A stretch of DNA of 64,000 bases from Parietaria judaica (Eukaryota > Streptophyta > Magnoliopsida > Rosales > Urticaceae): assembly GCA_954871525.1 (NCBI GenBank), contig OX940871.1, positions 27,130,586-27,194,585 of the forward strand, written 5' to 3'. The position numbers and the translations under genes were made by a program. This document shows positions 24,447 through 37,027 of the stretch, one piece after another. Position 1 is the first letter of the stretch; the number at the start of each line of letters is the position of its first letter. The notes under the pieces were generated by a model. That model was not told the DNA's origin. It worked only from the letters and a program-made list of their open reading frames with translations, and ran no database searches.

Positions 24447-26284
24447 TTCAATTCAATAATAGAGCTTAAAGTATGATTTCAACAAATCACCTTCACGTAT
24501 TTTTAAAACTTATTTTGTTCATTAAATCTCGTCCGAAAATCTCTTTATGGACCAAGATGAATGAAGCTTGTTGAGGCAACTTCCACTCTCAACAAGGGTT
24601 TTATTTTTATTTCAGTTCCATATTCAATATTTTAAAATCCATGTTTTATGGGAAACTTATATAGTGAACCTATATTATTATTTTTCTAGTTTGGTGTCGT
24701 TTATGAAATATTTTCCTTTGTATATGAATATGTTGATGAAACGTATGATGATATTCTCATTTACAGTTGAATTTATTTTGGTACCTCAAGCCTCAAGGCT
24801 CAAGCTACACACTAATTTTTGAAAGCTAATCTAATAATAGACCAAGTCAATCGTAAAGAGTAGACTGCGTATTGAATTATGAATTATTGATGTAAAGTTT
24901 AGAGACTACGCAGTGAATTATTGAATAAAGTTATTGTAATTTCTAATAAAAATTGAATATTTTATGTTAAATATTCAACACTAAATGTATTCCTTAAGAA
25001 AACGAACAAAACGTACTCCAACTTTTATGTCCAATAGCAACTCCGACATAAAACTCAAGAAACTTGGAAATATTGTGTAGCAATTGCTTCATACAACTTT
25101 TATTAAAAATATTTACTAATTATAAGCACATTTGGCTATTCTCGTTCTATACCTAAACTGTAGTAACTGGAATTTATTTCAGTGGCAATATTATTCAAAA
25201 GCCACGAAAAAGTGTTGATTATTAATTTTGTTTATATATGCTAAAATATGTTACACGAGGGAGACATGTACAGTACACGTACATTTACGATTAAACTTTA
25301 AAATTATAAAACTAGAGACATACGTGTGTTTGACCATAAATGGTTTTATGGCCTCAACTCTTCTCTTTAGACGATGTAAAGTAATCTTGTGTTGTGCATA
25401 TGGAGACCGATTGAGTCTTGTAAGTGAGTGATGAGATACTACATAAGGAGGAGATCATAATTCACATATCTAGCGTAATTACTGTATAAATAGGCGTGTT
25501 CGTTATTTCCTTAATATTATTTTGCGATTTCATAATATAATTAGTACATTATCATATTTTAATCTTTGTGCAAGATTCGGTACCGAAAACAAAATATCTT
25601 TTTGGGATAGTAGGGAAAAAAGCACTCAATTTTAGATTAATAGAAGTGATAAATGTATAAAGTAAAAAATAGCGATAAAGGTACTCAAAGTCAATAAAGA
25701 TGAAGCGGCATATTTTTTGTCTAAATTTTTTTTCTTCGTTGAATTCGAATACACAAGATACTAGATAGTTGGATAACCACATATATGTGTATCTTTCTTT
25801 AAAATGATTTATAGTAGCGCTATGGTGAAATTTAATCAACGTTCGTTGAAAATATTAGACCAAAAATATTTTGCCTCACATTTGTTGAATTTAAATTTTA
25901 ATTATTTTTTTTTACTTTCAACTTCTATCGCTTTAGTCGGTCAAAATTTTAAATTATGATTATCTCTAACTTTTTTTATATATAAGAATGGGATGTATTA
26001 AAAAAATATACAATGCTAACAACATTCTATTAATTATACTTACTACTGTACACCCCGCCACTTTGTAATTTTATTTAAAATGTATCTCACTATGTAAAAT
26101 AATTTTACTACATTTATAATTTTCTATTTTCTTCCTATAATTCTCTTGTCTATATGTAGTCATATTGTGGAGAGAAAAAAAAAAATAGTCTTAGAGTTTC
26201 AGCAGCAACAGGTGGTCCTGCCAAAAAAAAAAGAAAAAAAATGCCGCCCTATGCGTCACTTATAACAAGACTGCCTACTTATCT
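24447..26284. other. AT-rich intergenic region
   Basis: No gene or bounded element recognised. Confidence 0.5.
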
Positions 26285-26660
26285 AAAAGAGAATAAGGGT
26301 TAGTGATAAATGGAAGAATGACGACGTGATTTGTATCGTCGTTAGAGCCGATAATGGTGTTTCGAGGGTGACCGTCGCGTATGGCGAAAATATTACCGGT
26401 TGTGCAGACTAGGCTCGGTGAACAAGTCGCACAGAGTAAGACTGGAACTCGAAATGGACCGAAAACTAGTTGACCAAAGGGATTCCCTAGTGGGCCAGGC
26501 CTAACGACCCCCTGAGAGCAGCCGCCTTCTAGGCAGGGGGAATGCGCCTAAGGCGAGTGAAGAGAGCGTTCTCGAAGTAAAAAGAGAGAAACTGTAAGTC
26601 TAGAGAGAGAAGCTCAAGAGAAAATTGCATGTGAGGAGCCTCCTATTCAAAAAAAAAAAA
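26285..26660. repeat. Dispersed repeat, copy 2
   Basis: Second, diverged copy of the repeat at 22539-22985 in the same orientation, ending in a run of A residues (26650-26670) that could be a retroposon tail. See copy 1 for the shared blocks. Confidence 0.5.
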
Positions 26661-26685
26661 AAAAAAAAAACTAATTCTCCTTGAT

Positions 26686-27255
26686 TTGGGGGAGGGGGAA
26701 TTAATGGAAGATATATTTCCATTAATTCTGAGGAGAAATTCGCCCAGGGCTGCATGCAAAGGGTTGTATACTGCCTCTAGTCGGCGCGGGGATCATTGGT
26801 TGCTTCGTGGCTTGTCCGTAGCATCTATTGGTGTTGCGCGAGGTTGCATATCGAGTCTCGGGGATGTCTTGAGGATCTCCGTAAGCTTGATTGTCTCGTC
26901 ACTTGTAATTGGTAAGAGATGTTTCTCGATATCGTCGCCGAGAGAAAATTCTTGGTTGAAGGGTTCTTCGAGGGCAAAGGGCCTTTCCGCCAACGAGGGA
27001 CTTCTCAGCAAAAGTGACAGGGAACTCCCTAGGGTTGTTGTTACCTCGCCAAAGGCCTCCTGGGGTTGCCGAAGGTTTCCTGACGTGTCTTCGTCGTCTT
27101 GGAATTTAGTCGGCGAGTCTCCTGAGGTATTGAAACCTTGTCGGGTTGTCAGATTTGTCTTCTCGGATGCGGGCTTCGGTCAGTGCCTTTGGGACTTCTG
27201 TAGATCTGGGCCTCGCCAAAATGGGCTTCGGTCAGTTACTTATAGCAAAAACTAA
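26686..27255 (+). other. Open frame of 189 codons in a GC-rich repeat, function unknown
   Basis: An uninterrupted frame starting MGEGELMEDIFPLIL. The residue composition (Ser, Arg, Gly, Leu rich) and short internal echoes (a GGGCTTCGGTCAGT word occurs twice near its end) suggest translated repeat DNA rather than a gene. Part of it resembles the reverse strand near 7135-7215. I recognise no domain, and no intron or promoter context supports it. Confidence 0.3.
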
Positions 27256-28331
27256 ACTAAACTAAAGAGTAATTAACAGAGATATTTAAGGCATAATTAT
27301 TCAGTACTTAGATTAAACTTGAGAGATATGTATGTTTTAAGTTCAATATACATCAACTCTAAAAGAAACTGGATCTGGATTATTTGTATTTAGTCGTACT
27401 ATTGCAAAGTTGTTGAGAATAAACTGATATAATTGGTATAAAATTGGATACTTATAATGTAAATATCTTGGTATATTATTTATGAGTATAATATTAGACG
27501 AATAGTTGATCTAAAAAAGAACAAGACAAGAACTCCGACATATAAGTCAACTATATCATGCTGGCACCAAATTTATCTTTCTTCAAACACGTGGGTCCCA
27601 CTGACAGATCAGACGGTCAGCGTATGTAGTTTGACCTAGTTTCCAATCCGTGTCCCAAACAAATAATTTATTAATACGTCATAAGACCATATATATATAT
27701 ATAGGTTACACGCCTAGGCTAGAACCGAGCTCAATAAAATTAATGACAGAATTATTTTTGTAAATTAAATACTATATAGTAGTATATACATTATATGTCT
27801 ATATATTTATAATGTATAAACATGACTACACAACACAAGTAAGGAGTAAAATAGTCTCAAATATTGTATTCGGTCTTATAGTGTATTGCTTTTGATATTA
27901 ATTAATCACATATACTGTAATTTTTTTTATTAAAAGCAGTACTATATAAATATAACTAAATAAAATTTGGGCTAATATTATCAAGAAGAAATATAGTAAA
28001 GCAATATCCTTGTTGGTCTTGTTCTTCAATTATATAATTATGAATGATCCATTTTCATTTTATGTGAACATGTTTTGAGTAGATTTCGATTTGGAAAGTC
28101 TATGATTTTAGTTTAATAATGTGCTTTTATTCTTAGTAAAACGGGGTCCAAATATTAACATATGCTGTATAATATATAAATTATAAATTAATTGATATGG
28201 TCAATGAATAGAGATGCCAAAAAATAGTAGCACGTTTTAGTGTTTGGAATTATTATTTTTTAGAGCAATAGTCCTTGCTTTTTTTAACACGTAGCTTAGT
28301 GGCAAGAGTTTGTAATTTTTAGTTAATAGAC
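27256..28331. other. AT-rich intergenic region
   Basis: No gene recognised. At about 28290-28320 the run 'TAGCTTAGTGGCAAGAG' resembles a pol III A box, immediately left of the MITE at 28332. Confidence 0.4.
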
Positions 28332-28525
28332 GAGGCCGGCCCTGCTCGTCGTTTTTAATCGGGGCCCTAGGCTATGTAAATTTTAGAGTCCTTAAAGTAT
28401 TTAAAAATTCAATCTTGTTTATATTTAATTAAGTATACAACAATATATCTAATAAAATTGAGGCCCTTAAAATTACGGGGCCATAGGCGCCCGCCTTGCT
28501 CGCGTATAGCCAGGGTCGGCCCTGC
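28332..28525. mobile_element. hAT-like MITE with GGCCGGCCCTG ends
   Basis: A 194-bp insert flanked by TAATAGAC on both sides (28324-28331 and 28526-28533), a perfect 8-bp target duplication. The ends 'GAGGCCGGCCCTGCT' and 'AGCCAGGGTCGGCCCTGC' are inverted with small gaps. The interior says GGGGCCCTAGGC...GGGGCCATAGGC in inverted orientation. Non-coding. Confidence 0.8.
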
Positions 28526-28658
28526 TAATAGACGGGGTCTAACATTATAACATATTATATGTTATGTGTCGAGCCATGGCACACACGTTCATGACAAAAA
28601 AAAATTACAATAGTAAAAATCCGTATCGTTATAATTTTTAAGAAGTGGACACACCCCG

Positions 28659-28940
28659 TGTTGGTTCCCAGTGGGAATAGATCTGCCAAGAGAAGAATAC
28701 GAAGAACAAAAGAAAAGAAAAGAAAGCAAGAAAACTTTAGGAGAAAAGCTTCTCTGATTAATCAAACCGCAATAATGGAGTTACAAAAATTGACCACTAA
28801 AACTAGTATTTATAGGAGAAACTAGAAAGCTAAACCTAGCTAAACTTCCTAAAATAGACGCAATCAAATATTTACAATTTACACGTTTCCTAATTAGAAT
28901 GAGAAACCAAATCGTATCAAATCTCCAAACTTGCTCCTCA
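28659..28940 (-). mobile_element. Copia-like LTR relic, minus orientation
   Basis: The plus strand runs from 'TGTTGGTTCCCAG' to 'CTTGCTCCTCA'. Read in reverse it is TGAGGAGCAAG...GGGAACCAACA with 'CCTATAAATACTAGTTTTAG' (TATA box) and 'GATTAATCAGAGAAGC'. It shares this order of features with 53474-53783. Boundaries are inferred from that comparison, and no target duplication was seen. Confidence 0.5.
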
Positions 28941-28975
28941 AGTTTGGCTTCTGGTCGTATGTTCCTAGCAAGCCT

Positions 28976-29190
28976 GCTAGGGTGTAGTTCTGCTCGGGGC
29001 AATCCTGGTAGGAGCATTCCTGGTCGGGTCCTTTCCTGCTAGGAGGATTCTCTGGTCGGACCCATCTCTGGTGGGAAGTTCTCTGGTGGGAGAACTTCTG
29101 CTAGGAAGATCTCTGATCGGGCTCTTCCCTGCTAGGGAAAGCTCTGGTGGGGAAATCTCTGGTGGGGGAATCTCTGCTAGGAGTTGAGCC
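28976..29190. repeat. Degenerate minisatellite (TCTCTGGTGGGGAA type)
   Basis: About a dozen variable units of roughly 17-20 bp built on CTGGT(C/G)GG and CTGCTAGG(A/G). It directly follows the LTR-like sequence at 28659-28940 and may belong to its internal region. Confidence 0.65.
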
Positions 29191-29789
29191 AAGTCAGGCT
29201 TAATCTCACACCCCGACGTTAAATTTCATGTGTCTGAACTCTGAACGAAAAATAAGTTTCTAAATTTCTAGATTTCTTGAAATAATTTCATCACCAACTT
29301 TAATATATAAATCTTTCAACAAAAGGAAAACAATCTATGACTTATTAATTTTTACAACATATAGATTTATATTCAAATCCTGTTAACTTTTGGGGCATCT
29401 GATCGAGTTTTGTTCGTTATATATACCGCGCTCGGACAATCGAGGAGGCTCCTTGGTCGCGTTCCATAGTTCACGACTCTTAAAACTCGAAAATGGACCC
29501 ATTATGTGACCTCTTTCCTATCTTATTTTGTGGTGGTAAAAATCATTAGTGTAAATTTTGAAATATACCGTGGCAAAAGAGTTAATTTTCTAAAAGGTTG
29601 AGGACTAAAAATGAGAAATAAAGACAAAAGTTTGATAAATGATATAAGAAATGAGAAAATGGTTGTCTGAAGTCGTAGCCATGTTTGACGGCAGGTGCTA
29701 GCGTGACATGCATGTCACCGCACTTCCGATCCCACACACACAAACCTCTTTGACCAATCTATCTCCACATTTTCAACTATATAAGATAT
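29191..29789. other. Intergenic region
   Basis: No gene recognised. A W-box core TTGACC is present at 29750-29755, about 840 bp upstream of the WRKY start codon. Confidence 0.4.
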
Positions 29790-30155
29790 TATAAGATTTG
29801 CGGCATAACTATCACAAATTATGTTTGTTTATCACTAGTACCCTTTAAAAATTAATTTTCATCACCAAAAATGCCTTCGCCTACTTACAATAACATTTCA
29901 TTATTATATATAATAGTTAATAATTTTTAAAATGAAATACAGTGGTAAAAAAATGTGTGTACATTCTTAAAAGTACCCACGTGTCCAAGACATAACGTCT
30001 CATTCAAGAAAAATTAAATTTATTGAAAAAGTAGACAAAACCTTATAAAGAAACGAAATACTGAATATTGATAACTTTAATCGTAAAAAATTAAATTTAT
30101 TCCACAACATAAAATTAAAATACTAGATACTTATATCGCTATTAACCTTTAATAT
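29790..30155. mobile_element. MITE upstream of the WRKY gene
   Basis: The left end near 'GATTTGCGGCATAACTATC' and the right end 'ATATCGCTATTAACC' are diverged forms of the GCGGCATAA-type terminus. The interior run 'CGTGTCCAAGACATAACGTC' matches the elements at 11993-12319 and 51125-51395. Boundaries are approximate. Confidence 0.5.
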
Positions 30156-30194
30156 TATGCATAGAGACTAGAGTTGTAACGTTTATATGTAGAG

Positions 30195-30378
30195 CAAGGT
30201 ATTAAATTTCTCGAATATCCATTGGCATGCTCATCGAAAATCTTTTTTCGAGGATATGCGAAACGATTTATTCATCGGTATACTCATAGACATACACATC
30301 TACATACTCATTGACAAGCGATATATCCGTAAAATGAAAAGGGCGAAACGACATCGGCAAGCGGTATTTAAAACCTTG
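30195..30378. mobile_element. CAAGG-family hAT-like MITE in the WRKY promoter
   Basis: A 184-bp element from 'CAAGGTATTAAATTTCTCG' to '...GGTATTTAAAACCTTG', nearly the same sequence as 4696-4878. The flanks ATGTAGAG (30187-30194) and ATATAGAG (30379-30386) match at 7 of 8. It ends 209 bp before the WRKY start codon. Confidence 0.88.
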
Positions 30379-30468
30379 ATATAGAGTATAGACAATAAGC
30401 ACCAAAAAAGAAAGTTGAGAGGTCATTGATTGCACAAACTAAAATTAAGAGGGTAAATTGTGATTAAT

Positions 30469-30492
30469 TTATATATATGTTTCCCTTTGACC
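30469..30492 (+). promoter_or_regulatory. Possible TATA box and W-box of the WRKY gene
   Basis: 'TTATATATATG' begins at 30468-30469, and the WRKY-binding core TTGACC sits at 30487-30492, about 100 bp before the start codon. A W-box this close to the start would allow auto- or cross-regulation by WRKY proteins, a common pattern in this family. This is inference from motif position only. Confidence 0.45.
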
Positions 30493-30587
30493 AATCCATA
30501 GGACTCCTTAAGATCTCCCCAACTCCAACCCAACCCCTCTTTAATCTCTCTCCTTCTCTCCAACTAACAAAACCACACCTCTCTCTC

Positions 30588-32001
<1,414 letters not shown>

Positions 32002-32339
32002 TTAAGGCCTAATCAAGATTTAACCACCGTGATTAAGAGAAGAAACATAAAGCCATTGCTTTTGCAAGTTTCTAAGGGGAATCTTTGTAGCAGAGAAAGT
32101 CAGCTTTGTCTCAAAGGAGATGATGAATTAGTGCTCTTTTTTATTTTTTAATTTCTCACTGTAATATATTATATGATCAATGCCATGGTATGAAATGAAT
32201 ATGATAATAGCTTTATTTTATTTTATTTTATTTTATTTTCTTCTCTTTTATTTCTCATTGGAAAATGCATAAAGAAAAGAGAAAGGGGTCGTCGTGGTGG
32301 GGGGATTTGGTAAGTAGTGTAAAGAAAAGAAAAATGAGG

Positions 32340-32672
32340 TTCTTAATAGTAGCGGCATAAATACCATAGTTGTACGATAATGTCGTGATATGATCCTAAC
32401 TTCTTTTTTTTTTACCGGAGAACTACTCGTTATTGAAGGAAAAAAAAGTGTGGTTTTAGGGGCCGGTGTAAATATAACTTGTGGTTTAAGAAACCACAAG
32501 TTATATAAAAATTCAAAGATAAAAAGTAAAAAAATATAATAAAAATTTTGAGGTAAGTATTTGAGAAAAATAAAACTCAGGGAAGCGGCTGCCCCTTTCG
32601 GTAAATACTTCCGTCTCTCGGTACTTATCCCGTAAAATACAAACCTTTGTATTATGCCGTTATTATCTCTTC
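32340..32672. mobile_element. Probable MITE downstream of the WRKY gene
   Basis: The left end includes 'AGTAGCGGCATAAATACC' and the right end 'TTATGCCGTTATTATCTC', an inverted pair of the GCGGCATAA-type terminus. The interior has no coding potential. Ends are approximate and no target duplication was resolved. Confidence 0.5.
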
Positions 32673-33040
32673 TATTCTTAATGCCATTTTGTTGAATTTT
32701 TAATGTATTTATTTGTTGATTAAACTTGCTTTTTCTCTTTATAAATATGCATTAAAGAACGGGAAAGGAAATTTAAAGTGAAAGTGATTATTGGGTCAAA
32801 GAATTGTAAAGAAGTGGACCATTGTGTCGTGTTTTAAACGGTTGACTAATTGTCCAAAAGAAATCAATTGAATAATTTATATTTAAAAGAAAAAAAGAAA
32901 AAAAAAAAAGAGGGTGTTGAGCGGTTGCAACTTGCAAGTGGGACGGCTAAATTTACTCCAAAGCTTTTTTAATGACTAATGATGAGATAGAGAAACCTAT
33001 TTCTTTCATTTTCTAATGTTTATTCTAAAGTGGAAATTTC
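32673..33040. other. AT-rich intergenic stretch
   Basis: Nothing recognisable. Confidence 0.5.
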
Positions 33041-33271
33041 ATAAAACATCTCTCAAAACACCATAAATTATTTTATTACACCTTAAAACATCATAATTGT
33101 AAAGACATTCTTTTTAAATTTATGGTACAAAAATACTCCTAAATTAACCCAATATTTTAACCATAGTTACCCAAAGATTTTTGTACCATGAATTTGAAAA
33201 TGATGTTTTTACAATTATGACGTTTTGAGATGTAATAAAATAATTTATAGTGTTTTGAGGGATGTTTTATT
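33041..33271. mobile_element. Short foldback MITE (ATAAAACATC ends)
   Basis: The left arm 'ATAAAACATCTCTCAAAACA' and the right arm are inverted copies that pair for about 80 bp each around a short centre near 33150. There is no coding sequence. The target duplication cannot be read in the AT-rich flanks. Confidence 0.75.
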
Positions 33272-34167
33272 AAGTTTTCTTTCTAGATATACTTCTTATG
33301 TATTAACAAAATTTTCGGTAAATTCATTATTTCTCAATTCGACGGTGTATATTATGTTATTGCTTCATCAATTTTACTCAATGTATTATGCATTTTTAAG
33401 AGTACATATTTTACTAATCTTTAGGAAGGTTGTAAGTGTAATTTATTAATTTCGGGTAATTTTAAAAGAAAAACATATATAAAAAGTACAAAATGATTTT
33501 AAATAAAAGTTTTTGTCCAAGATAATTTCTTTTGAAAAATAAAAATAAAATTGTTAAAAAAATAATGTTTTTTCAATAGTAATGGATCAAAAATCAATGA
33601 CAAAGTCAAAAGAGGTGGGTGTGTGAATTGATAAGTCTATGGTATCATATTTGTGGGGTCCTTTCATTGTCAAAGTTTTGTTCTTTTGCCCAATTTGCCT
33701 TTGCCTTAACGTCAACATTACTATTCAAACATGGTCCCCAAAGTCTATAATTATTACAAAATTAACCATTTTCCCACATTTCAATGGATAGTCACCATTA
33801 TTTGGGATAAATAATTAAAAGTGATATTAATTATTAGGACCAAGAAAAAGTCAATGAGAACTACTTGGCTTTTCAAACAACATCATAATTTTTGTTTTCA
33901 TTTCATTTTATATGTCATGAGCACATGCCATATGTCTTATTCAAAGTCTACTAATAATGGTATGTTTATTATATAGATGCTTTTCTATAGTGAAACTTCC
34001 CTTCACCTTCACATTTTGTTGTCTCATATTTCCCTGTTTGACCCCCAAAAATAGAGAGGACAAGATCTTGTGAAGCAATTTAACTTTGAACTCACTCCAC
34101 ATAAGTTAAACACATATGTTTATTTATTAAATTAGAGTTTTATTTTTTCAATGGAAATAATATTGAC
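33272..34167. other. AT-rich intergenic region
   Basis: No gene or bounded element recognised. Confidence 0.5.
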
Positions 34168-34639
34168 CAAGGATTAAAATGTCGTTTGTTTCGAGAATAT
34201 ATCGATAGAGTTTTCATCAAATATCGTGTCGTTTAGTAGAATACCGATAGAAAACCCAACACTACGGACAAAATGCTAATGTAGATTCAAAAAAGGTTGC
34301 TCATTCCCTCTCTTTTTCTCTAAATGATAAATCATTAAAATAAATTTATTGTTTAAAGGATGAGAGGAAAATGAGACCCCCATAACAAGAACTCATTAAA
34401 TTTTTAATGGAAACGATGAAACGAGGAAGACTCAATACTCTCAACAAGATTTGTTATTATTATATTTTTTTGTTCTTTCAGTTTATGTATAAAAATATAT
34501 GTTAATATACCGTTTGTAAAACCTAATAGGAAAAATAATGTATCGAAAATATCAATACCCGCACTTTATCTCTCGGCAATCTATATACTAACAAAATCAG
34601 ATTATCGATTGTATACCGATATCAGCATTTTAAACAGCC
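34168..34639. mobile_element. CAAGG-family element, diverged
   Basis: It begins 'CAAGGATTAAAATGTCG' and ends '...AGCATTTTAAACAGCC', a degenerate inverted pair. The flanks ATATTGAC (34160-34167) and TCATTGAC (34640-34647) match at 6 of 8. The interior has several ATCGATA/CCGATA words. Confidence 0.5.
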
Positions 34640-34659
34640 TCATTGACTAATGATGAGTA

Positions 34660-34660
<1 letters not shown>

Positions 34661-34696
<36 letters not shown>
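34661..34696. repeat. (TAA)n microsatellite
   Basis: About 12 ATA/TAA units. Confidence 0.95.
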
Positions 34697-34698
<2 letters not shown>

Positions 34699-35864
34699 TA
34701 ATCGGTAAAACTTTGCACGTGAAAGAGCGATTGCATTGCATGAACTTGTAGCTAAATGCAGCACGTCAGATGCTGCTTCTTCTGTGTCCACGACCACGAG
34801 CACAGCACAACACTTGAGATCTGTATGGTTTGGACCCAAATTTATAAACTAAATAATTCTATTTTTGAGAAGTGGCTATTTTTTAGATCTGTATTATAAT
34901 GACGAATTGGCATTATAGAGCTATAATGGATTATAGTTTATGAGATCGGCGAAATCACGGATTATATTATGGTTGGAAGAGGATTTTATTTAACTTTTTT
35001 GTTAAAATATTACAATTAGAGGAATTATATTAAATTCCAGTAAATTTTTTAGAGAACCGTGTTTTCCTCAATTAATTACAGTAGCGGAACTAGAAATCGA
35101 AGTAGCGGAACTAGAAATCGAAGTAAGGGAGAGCAAATGTGATCTATTGCAGTGGGTAGGAGAGAGAACATGGAGTTGGGTTCAGTGAGCAATGGAGGTT
35201 GGGCTTGTATTTTAGTGAATGCAAATGGGATTCTCAAACAAGTTGGGTTTGTATGTAAATTGAATACCGCTCCTGGAGTAACTTTTTTAAAAAAATTAAA
35301 AAAAAATAACGAGGATTTGAGTTCCATACCAATAATTAATGTTATTCCATCAGGCTTAACCAACACAAAATTAATTTTAGCCCTAATCGTTATATATAAT
35401 TTTCTAATAATTTTACATTCATAAAAATCATGATAGGATTGAGCCATGAGCAATAATAAATCATTCTCTAAACAATAATACAGAGTGTACCTGATGATCA
35501 GACAATTCTGTCTATGTACAATGATCTTGTTCTTGACCAAATCTTCTCGTAAATCGTTCCTCCTCCTCCTCCTCCTCTTCACACGAATCCCTACGAATTT
35601 ACAAGCCTATGAGATAGCTCCCAATTGTCTTCCTTTGTATCCTTTGGAACTTGATCGTTATAATGTGGTCTCCCACTAAATAAACTCTAAACCCTAAAAA
35701 GGAAAACCGGGAAAGAGATAGGAAGAAAAAATCTCGAACCCTAATTGAGAGAGAGAGATGGCGAATTTGAAAGAAAAGAGAGTATGTGTTGTGTTTTGTG
35801 AGTCGTCCTATTTATATGATAAATTAGCTCCCAGACACCTGAAGAAAATACATCATTATCTTTA
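34697..35864. other. Intergenic region with a 21-bp tandem repeat
   Basis: No gene recognised. At 35080-35121 a 21-bp unit (AGTAGCGGAACTAGAAATCG plus A) is exactly repeated twice. It resembles the left end of the MITE at 63703. A low-complexity (CCT)n run lies near 35558-35580. Confidence 0.45.
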
Positions 35865-36563
35865 CGGTTAATTGCAGCAATAATGCATAACCTTTGGTCA
35901 ATAGGGGTTTTAGGTCCTCAACCTTTCAAAGTGTTGGCGAAAATGCACAACGTTGGTTGACTGTAAAATCAGTTAGTCCTTCCGTTAAGGGAGTTAAATG
36001 TTGCTTATGTGGCATTTTGGCTAAAGTACCAATTTTTAACACTAAAAATACTAATTTTTAACGATAAAAGTACCATTTTTTAGAATGACACTTATTCTTT
36101 GCAACGGTAAAAGTACCATTTTTTTGAATCGTCTCACTGAAAAATACCAATTCCATTAACTTTAATACTTTTGGATCGTCTCCCCCCTGAACTTTCATAC
36201 TTTTGCCAAAAAAGTACCGATTCCATTTACCAAATAACTTTATACTTTTTAATACTTTTGCCGCTAGTAACTTAAAAAAACTGGCACTTAAATCATAATG
36301 ATAATACTTGTATGTGTGTGAAGAGAAAAAATAGTACTTATGCCGCAAATAATTAATGGATTACATGTGGCAACTCCTGTCCCACGTGGATGGCCACATG
36401 GCGAGCCCAAGATGCCACATAAGCAGCATTTAACGTCCCTTAACGGAAGGACTTACTGATTTTACAGTCAACGAACGTTGTGCATTTTCGTCAACACTTT
36501 GAAAGGTTGAGGACGTAAATCCCCTGTTGACCAAAAGTTGTGCATTATTGCCGCAATTAACCC
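35865..36563. mobile_element. Mutator-like foldback MITE
   Basis: It starts 'CGGTTAATTGCAGCAATAAT' and ends with the inverted counterpart 'ATTATTGCCGCAATTAACCC'. The arms pair for roughly 150 bp. The flanks TTATCTTTA (35856-35864) and TTATCTTCA (36564-36572) match at 8 of 9, a Mutator-type target duplication. The centre repeats 'AAAGTACCATTTTTT' words. Confidence 0.82.
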
Positions 36564-36897
36564 TTATCTTCAATATATAATTAAAATTAAGTAAGATATT
36601 AGGATATTATTCAATTTTTCAAAGAGTTTTGATTTAATTGAATAAATTTTATGAAAGGATAATCTTGAAATTAATTCTTTCACAAAATATCCATGAGATG
36701 TAAAATTCAGTCCCACATTATTTTCAAATATGATGTCAGAATTTTTTTCCCATATTTTCAATATTTATTTGAATATGTATATATATATATATATTATATA
36801 AAACTATTTAATTGATTAATTATTAATAACAAATATTAATAATAAATCCAATAATTAATATTAAATCAATAATTCTCAAACTCATATTTAATATAGA
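36564..36897. other. AT-rich intergenic stretch
   Basis: It contains a short (TA)n run near 36778-36796 and nothing else recognisable. Confidence 0.5.
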
Positions 36898-37027
36898 AAT
36901 GGTAAGAAATGCCCATTATGTGTTAAAGGTTTAAGACAAATGCCCATGTGTGAGAGTAAAAAATACACACAGTGGGCATTTTTCTTAAACCTTTGACACA
37001 AAATGGGCATTTTTTAAAATAACCCTA
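36898..37027. mobile_element. Small foldback MITE (AAATGCCCATT type)
   Basis: The arms 'AAATGCCCATTATGTGTTAA' and the inverted '...ACACAAAATGGGCATTTTTT' enclose a shorter inner pair around 'AAAAAATACACACAGTGGGC'. A diverged copy lies at 62210-62335. Confidence 0.7.

Noticed and set aside
30477..30587. Upstream in-frame ATG of the WRKY gene
   Set aside because: The added residues (MFPFDQSIG...) show no family similarity and lie over the likely TATA and W-box region. The MAVDFM start at 30588 matches relatives.
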